DNA from: Gentiana macrophylla
Taxonomy: Eukaryota; Streptophyta; Magnoliopsida; Gentianales; Gentianaceae
DNA length: 64,000 bases
Direction of reading: 5' to 3'
Assembly: GCA_026214975.1 (NCBI GenBank)
Contig: CM047814.1
Coordinates: 20,359,541 to 20,423,540, forward strand
The position numbers and the translations under genes were made by a program. This document shows, piece by piece, positions 47,929 through 58,971 of this stretch; position 1 is the stretch's first letter, and the number at the start of each line of letters is the position of its first letter. The notes below the pieces were generated by a model. That model ran no database searches. It saw nothing but the letters and a program-made list of their open reading frames with translations, and was not told the origin of the DNA.

Positions 47929-49173
47929 CCTTCATGTATATATATATATTCTATATATGAATATATATGTGATAGATCTATATATATATATATATATATA
48001 TATCTAGATCTAGATCTCGTTTTCATCTCGTTTCTTTTTTAATTTTCTTTCTGAGTATATATATATATATATGTCTAAGTATGTATGTATATATGTTTTT
48101 CACATATATAAATAAAATGGTTATAGTATCGTTGTAATGGCGGAATAATTATCGAAGATTGTTGATTTGAAGCTTTGGCATGTTAGATCCGTGTGAACGA
48201 ATTCCAGATTCGATAGTCATAACCGGTAATATATTCTAAAATTGTTATGTTTGTTATTTCTATTTCTATTTATATATGATATTAAACTAAAAATATATCT
48301 AGCCAAGATATGAATCAATTAGTTAATCTTTTGGTAAAATGAATGATCGACTCTGTAATAATGATTAAAATCAATTATGATGAATCTCTTTCTTTCTGCG
48401 CTTAATGAAACGTTAAAATTGGAAGACCGGAGGGTAAAATTGGCGAGTGAAAACGTGACAACGGAACCCGCTTCTACCCGGGCGATTTGTCCTAAAAGAT
48501 AAATTTTATTGACATTTGTACTTTCGAGATCGTAATAATGTTAAATCATCGATTTAATTGAAACTTAAACCGGAAAGTTGAATCGTCCGGCTTTGACAAC
48601 CGGAGCCTTTTAAATAAAATTGACCGCTTGACGAACGGAATGACTCCTTTTATCTAAAGGTAGATTTGTACTTTCGGGACCTGCTCGTAAAAACCGTAAT
48701 AGATTGTGGACCTTGGGTGATGCAATGGACATTTGACAATTTCATACGCTCGTGTGAGGAGGAGTTGTCTAGCTTAGTGAGTACACCGATTCATACATAA
48801 TTTACACCTTGAATAAAGGAAGATCTGTCTCATTTATTTCTACTAAAAGATATTGATTCAAGAAAGTATTCTTGGCTAGATCCAAAATATATCTATATAT
48901 TATATTAGTATTTATTTGTTTTATTTTCTGCTTTTAATAACATCTAACTCTAACATTACTAACTAATCTAATCGATCTAACATAATCTAACCCGAGGAAA
49001 ATGATAAACCTGCGACTTAGATCGAGTTAATAATAGCTTCTTGGTGTTTAACCCCACTTAAAAGAGTTACCATGTTTTCCCTGGGGAATACGACCTGACT
49101 CACCAGACTAGCACTACAATTTGACCCGGTACACTGCCGGTTAGGATCTGTATAGCCTAGAAAAGGTCCGTCA
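46795..49173 (+). repeat. 3' LTR of the Athila-type element
   Basis: 2379 bp, same ends as the 5' LTR. It differs by small changes: for example the (AT)n tract near 47852-47927 is much longer here than at 40938-40978. The 177-bp tandem block recurs from 47217. Confidence 0.95.
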
Positions 49174-51300
49174 ACATTTATAATGATTCAGAAAAAATAA
49201 TCATGAGACTAATGCTCCCACTAGTTCATCGGTTCCAAATACCGTCTAACCAGCAAACGCCTTATGTATGATTTTCCAATTTTTCAATTAGAAATTTCTG
49301 CCGTGTAAATACACCTTTTAAAATTCACTAAATGAATTTATCTGATAGTCCTATATCATCTTTTGTGAACTAAGTATGGTCGTTTCTCGTTCAACACGAG
49401 TGACATCTGTGACATACCTATACTATGTCACTTAAGTTTTTAAAGGCTCAATTCCGAAAAATTAACTGCATTCTTTTGATAATTACAACGTACTTGTTAC
49501 TTTCACATTTTTAATGAAGTCCTATTACTAATGAGCTTTAGTAGCTTTGTAGATTAAAGTTGTAAAATAAACATGACAAAAGTTAAATTCAAAAATAAAT
49601 TTTCACTACTAGATTTTTATTTTAGGAATAATAAACTTGTTAAAAGTCTATCCTACCATTCCAAGGATTTAATCTCACACCTCAAAGGCCGTCGCGCAGG
49701 TCGACCAAAGAGGCGACGATCAAATCGAGACAATCTCTCTCAATGATTAAACTTTGAGAATCAAACATCTCACGGAATCGACATCCCGGTCTTTAATCAT
49801 TGATTACCTTCCTTTTCTAGCCTAGATATTTCAAAATTTCCATAAAGAGTGTGACCTACTATATCGATCTCAAAGTACGCCTCGAGTGTGCCACACAGGG
49901 TCGGTCAGTGACTCAACGAGTACCCGAAATCCTATCCTTTCGAAAACCAAGCCTTGAATTTTGATAAGGGTGAACACCAACCGCATGGGGCCAGAATCAA
50001 AGCGGCTCGAGGCGTCACCCTTCTCTTACGTGCTTGCATTTATAGTAGAGGCCGTGGGATAATTTGAAAAAAAGTGGTGGGTTTACTAATTACGGTTTCG
50101 GTCTTGACAATAAGAAACAATGAATCAAAGTACTCCGAACAGGGTTGGTTAAGTAGGCAAGCCTACGCCGTCTTGTTCGTTGGAACATATGTGACAGTTC
50201 AGGCTAATCCGGCAGAAGAAGCCCCGTTTAGCCCGAAGGCTTATCGGCTATGCTAAGTCTTATCGAACTACTGTAACGTACATCACATATGGAGGGGAGT
50301 CGATTGAGCGGAAGCTCGGTTGAACTCGCCCAACCATGGTTAGACCATTCCAAACCCATGTACTAAGATTTTCCGATTTCTAAATTGTCAACCAAAGCGT
50401 AATCTCGTTTCTGTTTAAGGTGGGTTCCCCAAGAAGCCATCACCGAAAACTCAACGATTTATCTAAGTGGGATTCACCGAGAATCCATCACTAAAATCGT
50501 AACGATTGACAAAACCCGGGTCCTCGGTTTTTATAATTAGTTACTTATTTTAATTAACTGCCACATATTAATTAAAAAAGCTTTTAACTAATTATTCGAG
50601 TTATACATGCATAATTTATTCGAAATAAACTATCTACATGTATGCATTGGTGTGGATTCATGATATGATGCATGTCATGGCAATTTTCCGGTTTCTATCA
50701 CATAATTTCGATCATACACGAAAAAGATACGGAAAAATAAACACCGAGATGGACCGTTGGTACCCCCGACTAACCTATTTTCTAAGGAAAAGTAAAACCT
50801 TAAACTATGTCTTCGAGTCTTGATCTTCAAATCTTGATCTTGAACCGCCGGATCACGAACCACGAACACCCGAGAGGAGAAAGGCTTTTTAAATTAAATA
50901 AAACCAATTTATTATAATTAAAACCCTTTTCATAATTATTTTTTTCATATTTTTCGGCTGTTTATTAATTATTTTCCAGAAAAATAAATTTTTTTTTTTG
51001 TTGTCGGCATTTTTAAAAAAATTTAAAACAGATTAAAAAAATTAATACAGCCGCTTATATTATCAAAACCCTAATCAAATAAGGTATTCAGCATTGGCGG
51101 CAACAGCAGGTGTCGCAGTAAGTGCTGCTGCCGCCCTTTTCATAAAAAAAAAGTTTTTCAGCTTACAGCGGCGTTGATTAAGCGACGCAACAGGCTGTTT
51201 CAGCCTTAAAAAAAAAAACTTTTTAGGTTTTTTAAGCGTTTCTCCTCATTCATACCTTGGATTTCGCCTTGATCTTCATCAAACGCATGAAATTGTTCAA

Positions 51301-52453
51301 ATAAATAAATAAAAACAATTTTGGACACTCTAACTTTCATTGTAAATCAATTATTTCATTTAAAGTAGTTGTCATACGTTGAGCCATAATGTAGTAGTTT
51401 ATTTTATCAAAGCCACAAACTTAATAGGTAAATATAAATGTTTCAGCCACCACAAGAAGATGATACATTCATCGACCCTAAACTCCCGAAAAGCCACATA
51501 AAAAAGGATTATGACCTTCAATTTCTTTTTTTTCTCTTTCTTATCTCCCGTGATAAAACCAATAGAAGGTCGTGATCACTTCGGGAGTTTTTCTCTGATG
51601 CATTTCGAGGGAGGCAGCTTTTTTCCAACCATGAGGCCATTGCTAATGCTTTAAAAGTCACGTGCTCAACGTATCATTTCCGAATAAGCATTCGATATCT
51701 GAAAGCAGAATGTTACGGTATTCAAATGAAGAATAATATGTGCACAACAAGATGTATCACAACATGTAGCACAACAAATAATCAATATGTAGTGGATGTA
51801 TCAATGCCCGTATTTGAATAAAATTTGAATCGAGGCTATTCAATGTAATAAACCGATGGACAAAGTTTCCAATTCCCGCCAAAGCCTATGCATGGATGCA
51901 GCATATCCCAGATATATCTGTCTCTGGCTCTCTGCATCTGAAAGAAAAAAGGTCCGTCGGGAAGGGAGAAATCCTCTCAAGTGGGGATAGTAAGTGATCT
52001 CTCAAATGGTGTTTTATGCACCTGCCACATGGAGTTTGGATAATATGAGCCATAGATTTTCTATTTTCACTTATTAATATTAAACTATGTCGTTTTACAG
52101 CCTTGTTTCAGGTTCAATTGCCCTGTTCGCACTTCATTTTTTTTTTTTTTTTTTTTTTTTTTCTTTACGTAAAACTCTTTCTCCTACAATTCCAATCGAC
52201 TCATCTTTGTTCTTTATAAGAGTTCATATCTCATATTGTGTTTTTCTTTGTTTGCAATATATACAATATCTGGAAAAAAATATATATATTTGTACCTTTC
52301 TTAAAGTTTTCATCTTTTCTCTCTTCTTTGCTTCTATAGTTTTAGTTTCTCCTAGCACAGATACGGATAAGCCGCACGACACGACACGAACACGGCAACA
52401 CGGTTGATTCCAAAATTTTAGGACACAACACGCCGTCGACACGTTATATATTA
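51301..52453. other. Intergenic with a hairpin and an inverted copy of a promoter segment
   Basis: 51480-51590 is an imperfect hairpin with arms (A)ACTCCCGAA...GACCTTC and GAAGGTC...TTCGGGAGTT. 51980-52039 is an inverted copy of the sequence just upstream of the PPR gene at 59378-59437. 52138-52161 is poly-T. No gene. Confidence 0.55.
51980..52039 (-). repeat. Inverted copy of the upstream region of the PPR gene at 59458
   Basis: Reverse-complemented, this 60-bp segment reads CAAACTCCATGTGGCAG, CACCATTTGAGAGATCAC, TTACTATCCCCACT. It matches 59378-59437 (CAAACTCCACATGGCAG, CACCACTTGAGAGATCAC, TTACTATCCCCCACT) with roughly 80% identity by eye. The mate ends 20 bp before the PPR ATG. Confidence 0.8.
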
Positions 52454-52819
52454 CTATCCCTGTCCCATAAAAAGTGTCCACATTTAAAAATATTTATCCC
52501 ATAAAAAGTGTCATTTTTCATTACCAATGCATCATTTAAAGATTTTTTTCCATATATACCCTTCTCCTTAAATTACTCATTTTTTTAATCTTTTCTAATC
52601 CCAAAACAATCATTTACTAATAGTACTTCTAGTATTCATGGCTAAAGCATATGAAAAGTCTCTATATAATAAATAAATGTTGATTTCAATACACATTTAT
52701 ACTATACCAGGGATAACACTGAGTATATGTGTCTATTTGCTACAAAGAAGAACACATTAATTAACTTTATTAATTTGTGTGCCCTATAAAAATTGGACAT
52801 TTTTTATGAGAAGGAAATA
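52454..52819. mobile_element. Stowaway-like MITE, copy 1
   Basis: Left end CTATCCCTGTCCCATAAAAA and right end (inverted) ATTTCCTTCTCATAAAAAAT with TA on the left (52452-52453). An internal ATCCCATAAAAAGTGTC word repeats near 52496. Right terminus is accurate to a few bases. No coding capacity. Confidence 0.7.
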
Positions 52820-52904
52820 ATATATTGAATGATGTAAAAAATTTTCAATTTATAAAAAAAACCGTAAATATCTAAAAAAAACTAGAGAAATAAGATAGGT
52901 AATA

Positions 52905-53167
52905 CTACCCCATCCCATAAAAAAGTGTCCACTTTTGGTGGTGCACACAAATTAAAAAAACAATTAATGTGTTGTAATTTAAGTAGTGATTGACATATAT
53001 ATCCCTATCAAGTAATAAATGTTCCTTTGGAATATGAAATGAATATATAAACATTAAATACTATGATAGGGGCATGTTTGGAAAAAAAATGCATTAAATG
53101 ATGTATTGGTTTTCTAAATGGTCACTTTTTATGAGAAAAATGGACACTTTTTATAGGACGGAGGTAG
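52905..53167. mobile_element. Stowaway-like MITE, copy 2
   Basis: 263 bp flanked by TA (52903-52904, 53168-53169). Left end CTACCCCATCCCATAAAAAA, right end ACTTTTTATAGGACGGAGGTAG, mutual inverted repeats. It belongs to the same family as copy 1, 85 bp away. Confidence 0.85.
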
Positions 53168-53713
53168 TACGTAAACTGTATTAATATCTAAAATAGATAT
53201 TTGACATTTATACGGTGCCAAAAGATACAATAATTGACTTTCAAAATATTACAAATTATAAAAATAATTGTTTATCAACAAGAAACCTATAAACATAATA
53301 CACTGTATTATTTATTAAATTATTATCGAAATGGAAATCGTGTATTTTAATGTTTCGATTGAAGAAAATTTAAATAAATAAAAGAAATTAAAAAATTGGT
53401 TTCAGAAGTGTTGGCGAGTGTCAGTGTCGCGTCGACAACGTGTCGGTTATTAAAATTCTAAATAATATTATTTTAATCAGCCGACACGTGTCGGACACAT
53501 GTCGGATGTCTTGATCGCATGTCATGTCGAAAATGTATCATAAACGATGCACGACACCTAGATTGAAGTGTCGGTGTTTCATAGGTTTCTCCAACCTTTT
53601 ACCCAAATTTGGTTCACATTTTCTTGAAAAAAAACTAATCCCTTCTTTTTTTTGAAACAACTAATCCCTTCTAGTTCTTCGAATTACCCATCTAATGATT
53701 CTAATGTAATCAC
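53168..53713. other. Spacer with GTGTCGG-rich sequence
   Basis: 53405-53590 is rich in GTGTCGG/CCGACAC words (GCCGACACGTGTCGG, ACACATGTCGGATG), matched inverted by ACGACACGACACGAACACGG near 52374-52393. The two GTGTCG blocks flank both MITEs and may be the ends of an older transposon, but clean termini are not visible. Confidence 0.4.
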
Positions 53714-53948
53714 TGTTGAATAATTTAACAATTGAGTAATGAAACGAAAAACTTTCTGTTCATTTTATTAGGCACAGCCTTGCTTTAAATAGTCAAAATA
53801 CAAGAGGAAAAACTGAAAATCCTACATTATCTCCATGAAGCAGAAGATCAGGTAACTACCTAGAAAGTAGGGCACGAAAAACAGAAATACAACAAATACT
53901 CCTATTATTATGCTAACAGAAAACATTATGCAGAGACTAAGTCCAACA
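53714..53948 (-). repeat. 3' LTR of the copia element (235 bp)
   Basis: From TGTTGAATAATTTAAC to GACTAAGTCCAACA. Pairs with 58131-58358 plus 58964-58971. Confidence 0.95.
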
Positions 53949-53960
53949 AATCCTCCCCTA
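53949..53960 (-). promoter_or_regulatory. Polypurine tract of the copia element
   Basis: On the minus strand it reads TAGGGGAGGATT next to the 3' LTR; the second-strand primer site of the element. Confidence 0.85.
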
Positions 53961-53986
53961 AACTAAAATTCAGTATGGATTCTAGT

Positions 53987-55183
53987 TTATTCTTCAAATA
54001 TCTTCATTCCAAGAGCATCTCTGAGCTTTTCAAATTGCTGAAGCTTCAGTGGCTTGGTCATTATATCGGCCAACTGCTCTTGAGTTCCACAGTGTTTGAT
54101 AACAATTGTTTCTTCCCTAGTAAGATTCCTCAGAAAGTGATATCTTACTGCAATGTGTTTACTCTTACCATGGAAAACAGGATGTTTAGCTAGCATAATA
54201 GCAGATGAATTATCACACAACATAGTAATTGAATCACATTTAGTTCCTCCAATTTGCTTCAAAACATTCTGTAACCATATGCTTTGACAAGCACAAGCAG
54301 CTGCTGCAATATACTCAGCTTCTGTAGTTGAAAGAGTGACCACTGATTGTTTCTTTGATGACCAAGCTACCACCCCTTTGCTTAGAACAAACACATAACC
54401 TGATGTACTCTTGAATTCAGTTGTATCACCAGCATAATCACTGTCTGTGTAAGCCAGAATTTCATCAGTGCACCCTTTTTGATAAAAAATACCAAGCATC
54501 AGTGTACCTTTCAAGTATCTAAGTATTCTCTTTGCAGCTAATAGGTGTGACTCCATTGGATTAGCCATAAAACGACTTAACAGACACACACTAAACATCA
54601 AATCGGGTCTGGTAGCAGTTAAATACATAAGACTGCCAATCATTTGTTTAAAGAAAGTTGGATCAACTTTCTTTCCATTCTCATCTTTAGTCAATTTGTT
54701 CCCAGGTACCATTAGATTTTTGACTTTATTACACTCCTTCATTCCAAATCTGTCAAGAATATCTGCTGCATACTTTTTCTGACAGATGTGAATTCCTCTT
54801 CCACTTTGATGGACTTCAACTCCCAGAAAGTAACTCATTTCACCCAAATCTGTCATCTCAAATTCCTGCTTTATAGACTCTTTGAAAGAATTGATCATAT
54901 CAGGATTATTACTAGTAAAAACAAGATCATCAACATAGAGACTTACAATTAGAGAGTTGTTCCCCTTGTTCTTGATGAACAAAGTATGTTCATGACTGCT
55001 TTTTTCAAATCCTTGGCTTTCAAAATAGCTCTCAATTCTGCTAAACCAAGCCCTGGGGGCTTGCTTTAATCCATACAAGGCTTTCTTCAACTTATAAACC
55101 TTTGTTTCTTCTCCCTTTCTTTCATATCCTTCCTCGTTTGGGCCACATACACATCTTCTTTCAATTCTCCATAGAGAAAGCAC
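53987..55183 (-). pseudogene. Copia reverse transcriptase and RNase H
   Basis: 398-residue frame. The RT palm is ALYGLKQAPRAWFSRIESYF and the catalytic box is IVSLYVDDLVFTSNN. The RT connection reads GEMSYFLGVEVHQSGRGIHI, and RNase H has ILAYTDSDYAGDTTEFKSTS, LSTTEAEYIAAAACACQSIW and MLCDNSSAIMLAKHPVFHGK, ending KLRDALGMKIFEE. Both YVDD aspartates and the RNase H DSD, E and DN residues are present. The N-terminus is an artefact: true RT start sequence (KCKARLVAKGYAQEKG) lies at 55290-55350 behind a stop and frameshifts. Confidence 0.9.
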
Positions 55184-55374
55184 TCTTTACATCCAGTTGG
55201 TATAGTGTCCAACCATTTCCGGCAAATAAAGCAATAATTGTTCTTATGGTATCCCACAGCTGCTCACTGAGCAAATACTTCATTGTAGTCTAGCCCTTTC
55301 TCTTGTGCATATCCTTTAGCAACAAGTCTTGCTTTGCATTTGTCTACTTCCCTGTTTTCATTCATCTTAGTTTT

Positions 55375-55983
55375 CTATATCCACTTCACACCAATTATCT
55401 TTGCTTCTTTAGGTGCATCCACTAGCTGCCAGGTCTTGTTTTTCTCAATTGCTTCAATTTCCAGATCCATAGCTTCTGTCCATTTTTGGTTGATCACAGC
55501 TTCTTTATAGCAAATAGGATCACCTGATGAAGTGAACATGATGTAGTTCTGTACTTCTTCTTCATCAGATAGTCCCTCACCAACTACATAATCATGTAGA
55601 TATGCAGGAACTCTTGATTTTCTTCTTTCAAGTGGTTGATTCACTATCTCATCATGATGACCAGGGGACTGAGGATTGTTGTTGATGTGTTGACCTTCAT
55701 CTTCTGTGTCTTCAATTTCTGTATTCTCATAATCATGTTCTGAGTTGCCTTCTCCTTCTTCATCACTTGAATTTTCTAATTCAAGTTCTTCATCTTCCCA
55801 TTCTAATATATCAGAATTACATTCTTCAGCTGTCCTCCCCCAATCCCAACACTTATCCTCTTCAAACACCACATCTTGACTTATGATTACCTTTCTGGAC
55901 ACTGGATCATACATTTTGTATCCTTTAGATTCTTCACTATAGCCAATAAAGATGCACAATTGACTCCTGGCATCAAGCTTCAC
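55375..55983 (-). pseudogene. Copia integrase C-terminus and hinge
   Basis: Starts KLDARSQLCIFIGYSEESKG (integrase C-terminal GKGY-like part), passes an acidic hinge (EDEELELENSSDEEGEGN) and ends at the RT start EAKIIGVKWI. It is separated from the upstream 700-residue frame by a single-base shift near 55982, after which the family reading continues directly. Confidence 0.85.
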
Positions 55984-58082
55984 CTCTCATTATTCGGTAC
56001 ATGAACATTTCCCAAACATCCGAACACCCTAAAGTATTCTATGCTAGGTTGTCTCCCATTCCAGCTTTCTTCAGGAGTTTTATCTTTCACAGCTGATGTG
56101 GGGATTCTGTTCAACACATGGCATGACCATTTTACAGCATCAGGCCAGAATTTCTTAGGCATTTTTTTCTCTTCCAACACACATCTGACCATGTTTAAAA
56201 TGGATCTATTCTTGCGTTCTGCTACCCCATTTTGTTGGGGTGTGTATGACCTGGTCAGTTGCCTCTTAATGCCATGTTCTAAACAGTATTTAAGAAATTC
56301 CTTTGAAGTGAACTCCCCTCCTCTGTCAGTTCTCAAACTACATAGAGATGCACCACATTCTTTTTCAACTTGAATCTTAAATTGCTTAAATAAAGTAAAA
56401 GCTTCATCTTTTGTGTTAAGCAAGTAAGTCCAAAGTTTTCTTGAAAAATCATCAATAAAAGTCAGTATGTACCTTTTATTGCTGTGAGATACTGGACTTA
56501 TAGGTCCACAAATGTCTGAGTGAATCAATTGTAGTGGCTTTGTAGCTCTCCATTTGCTTCTTTTTGGGATGGATGCCCTGTGCTGCTTGCCTTTCATGCA
56601 ACTCTGACAAACCTTGTTGCTGTTAATGCTAAAATCAGGAAGTCCCTTAACCCATTGTTTTTGCTTCAACTTTTGCATGCCTGAATGATTCAGATGTCCC
56701 AGCCTTTTGTGCCATAATTCCCCCAGTTCTTCTGTCTTTGTGCTGAAACAGTTTTGAGACAGGTTTTGAGATGCTTGATGTTTTGCTATTAGCAAAAACA
56801 TCTTGCTTGATGTCATTTGGCTTTGAATAATGCAACCTTTGATTGGATGATAAATCTTGCATGCATTATCTTTGAACAGAATGCTCAGCCCCTTTTCTTG
56901 AAGTTGGCCAACACTTATCAAATTATTTCTCAAATCTGGCACATAGTAAACATTGCTGATAAATTGAGTGGATCCTTCAATATCCAGCTTGATAGTTCCA
57001 TTTCCTAGAACTTCCAATTTGTGATTGTTTCCTAATCTGACAGAGTGCTTGAAGTCCTCATCCAATCTTCCTTGCACAAACCATGATTTATTTCCAGTCA
57101 TGTGGTTTGAGCATCCTGAATCAAGAAACCATATTTCTTCTCTTTTTGCATCCTTTGACTCCACATAGGTCATCAATAACTTGTCCTCTTCTTCTGATAA
57201 TGGATCATTTGATTTCACATAAGCCATCAACATCATATCATCTTCTGTACCCACTTCAGTATAATTTGCTGACTTTTGCTCCCAAGTTGGACACTCATTC
57301 TTAAAATGTCCAAGCTTGTGGCACTTGTAACATTCAATGGTGGACTTGTCAAAAGGTTGTTGCCTCCCCCTTCCTCTTCCACGGCCTCCTCTAGAACCAC
57401 ATCTTCCTCTACCTCTGTCCTCACTTGAAGCTTTGAGAACATGTTCTTCTTCTGCTCCAGATTGCATTCTGAGTTCATGGATGAGTAGGCTACTTTGGAG
57501 CTCATCCACTGTCAGTGTGTCCACATTGTTGGACTCCTCAATTGAACATACAACATAGTTGTATTTGGGAACCAAAGATCTTAAAATCTTTGCAGTGATA
57601 TCCTTTTCTGGCATTTTCTCATCACATGCCTTCATGCTTTTGGCAATTGTCAAAGTTCTGCCAAAGTAAGCATTTACTGTTTTTCCTTCCTTCATCCTCA
57701 ATAACTCAAATTCAGTTTTGAGCGATTGTAACTGAGCTCTTTTGACCCTTGTAGAACCCTTAAACTTCTGTGCCATTGAGTCCCATATCTGCTTTGAGGT
57801 GTCATCATTGAGGATAGTTTCCATGATTTCCCTATCAATAGCTTGATAGAGATAATTCTTAATCTTCTTGTCCTTCAATTTTTGATCCTCTATTTCCTTC
57901 ATCTGTGCTTCTGTTGCTTGTGTTCCAACTGGAATTTGCTGAATTCCTTCTGCAATCAAGCCCCAATATTCCTTAGATCGTAGGAAATTCTCCATGAGCT
58001 TTGCCCAATGCTCATAGTGGCCATCAAACTTTGGGATTGCTGGTTGTACAAACTTCCCATTCCCATTGCCACATTCTGCCAT
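55980..58082 (-). pseudogene. Copia gag, protease and integrase
   Basis: 700 residues from ATG 58082. Gag: MAECGNGNGKFVQPAIPKFD and YWGLIAEGIQQIP (residues 1-60), body with QIWDSMAQKFKGSTRVKRAQ, zinc knuckle CYKCHKLGHFKNEC near residue 255. Protease: FLDSGCSNHMTGNKSWF with the catalytic D(S)G near residue 322. Zinc-binding GAG-pre-integrase: LWHKRLGHLNHSGMQKLKQ and CQSCMKGKQH. Integrase: HSDICGPISPVSH, TFIDDFSRKLW, LRTDRGGEF and RSYTPQQNGVAERKNRS, so the DDE residues are present. Ends at a TGA (55980-55982) caused by a frameshift. Confidence 0.92.
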
Positions 58083-58116
58083 TTTCGTTTGTTACTTATC
58101 AGGTCCAGATAATAGA

Positions 58117-58128
58117 GCTCCGATACCA
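58117..58128 (-). promoter_or_regulatory. Primer-binding site of the copia element
   Basis: On the minus strand TGGTATCGGAGC, a one-base variant of the initiator-Met tRNA complement, two bases from the LTR. Confidence 0.85.
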
Positions 58129-58130
58129 AT

Positions 58131-58971
58131 TGTTGAATAATTTAACAATTGAGTAATGAAACGAAAAACTTTCTGTTCATTTTATTAGGCACAACCTTGC
58201 TTTAAATAGTCAAAATACAAGAGGAAAAACTGAAAATCCTACATTATCTCTATGAAGCAGAAGATCAGGTAACTACCTAGAAAGTAGGACACGAAAAAAC
58301 AGGAATACAACAAATACTCCTATTATTATGCTAACAGAAAACATTATGCAGAGACTAAGGGTATTAGCATCAGATACCCTATCTCTATTTTTATCCCTAG
58401 ACTAGGGATGAAAAATAAGGAAGAAGCAAAACTCTCTCATCATCGATTCTCAGATCCCCACCCTACAATAGGGTGGATGAGCGATCACACCCCTGATCCT
58501 GGGGGTGATCAGAAGCAATCCTCACATATATATATATATTTTTTTTTTTGAAACGATTTTATTATTTTTTTCTCTTCCTCTCATTGAAATATACCATTTG
58601 AAATATAAATGATTTTGAGTAAAATTTGAATTTAAAAAGTAAGTTTTGAAAAATGTGTGTGTTCAAATATAGCCAGTTGAAGTAAAATTTTGAATTTTAA
58701 AAATAATTTTGGAAAAATGTGTGTGTTCGAATATACCTGTTGAAATATAGCCGTTGGAGTAAAATTTGAATTTAAAAGTTAGTTGAAAAGTTACCTTTGA
58801 CAAAATTGTTTATAATTAAAAAATGAATATTTTAATGTTGTAAGGATAGAGATAGAGATGCTGATGTAGAGTATTGTGAAATTAGTTGCTGTAAAATAAA
58901 GATATGTATTTTTTAATAGTATATATGAGGATAGAGATAGGGATTCTAATAAGAATACCCTAAGTCCAACA
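58131..58971 (-). repeat. 5' LTR of the copia element, split by a Harbinger MITE
   Basis: The LTR reads 58131-58358, is interrupted by 602 bp of MITE plus one TAA copy, then finishes as GTCCAACA at 58964-58971. Confidence 0.9.
58359..58960. mobile_element. PIF/Harbinger (Tourist-like) MITE
   Basis: 602 bp, flanked by TAA on both sides (58356-58358, 58961-58963). The ends GGGTATTAGCATCAGATACC and (inverted) GGGTATTCTTATTAGAATCC match at the tips and again in CCCTATCTCTAT. Both the 3-bp TWA duplication and the GGG start fit Harbinger elements. No coding. Confidence 0.85.

Larger units (their letters stand above)
39889..49173 (+). mobile_element. Athila-type Ty3/gypsy element without pol (gag only)
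   Basis: 9285 bp with a perfect 5-bp target duplication ACATT (39884-39888 and 49174-49178), LTRs 39889-42239 and 46795-49173, a tRNA-Asp primer site, gag, a shortened protease-region frame and a polypurine tract. The internal region is 4.55 kb, about half the length expected for an Athila element, and no RT, RNase H or integrase frame exists on either strand. Any movement would need enzymes from another element. The LTRs are very similar, differing mainly by small indels, so the insertion looks recent. It lies inside the non-coding element described separately. Confidence 0.85.
36599..51300 (-). mobile_element. Internal region of the large non-coding copia-type element, split by Athila
   Basis: From the polypurine tract at 36599-36615 the sequence runs right through 39888, is interrupted by the Athila-type element 39889-49173, then resumes. 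No gag, protease, integrase, RT or RNase H frame is visible in 36599-39888 or 49179-51300, so it is a large retrotransposon derivative. A block at 36760-36805 (GAGTGTGCCGCCGCAGGG) reappears at 49886 (GAGTGTGCCACACAGGG), and a 'gctcccactagtttatc' unit recurs four times. The right end near 51300 is uncertain because no 5' LTR was found. Chance frames here (e.g. 36821, 37910, 50074, 50638) show no domains. Confidence 0.55.
53714..58971 (-). mobile_element. Ty1/copia element with both LTRs
   Basis: Minus-strand element with LTRs 53714-53948 and 58131-58971 (the latter split by a MITE at 58359-58960), primer site 58117-58128, gag-pol 53987-58082 and a polypurine tract at 53949-53960. The flanking 5 bp are ATCAC and GTCAC (4 of 5 match), fitting a slightly mutated target duplication. 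The two LTRs differ at about 5 of 235 sites, so it is fairly young. Gag-pol has a frameshift near 55982, a stop in place of a tyrosine codon near 55370 and a scrambled stretch at 55190-55370, so it cannot be active. Confidence 0.9.

Noticed and set aside
47673..48026. Frames rich in YIYIYI
   Set aside because: Translation of the TA-rich tract in the 3' LTR; not coding.
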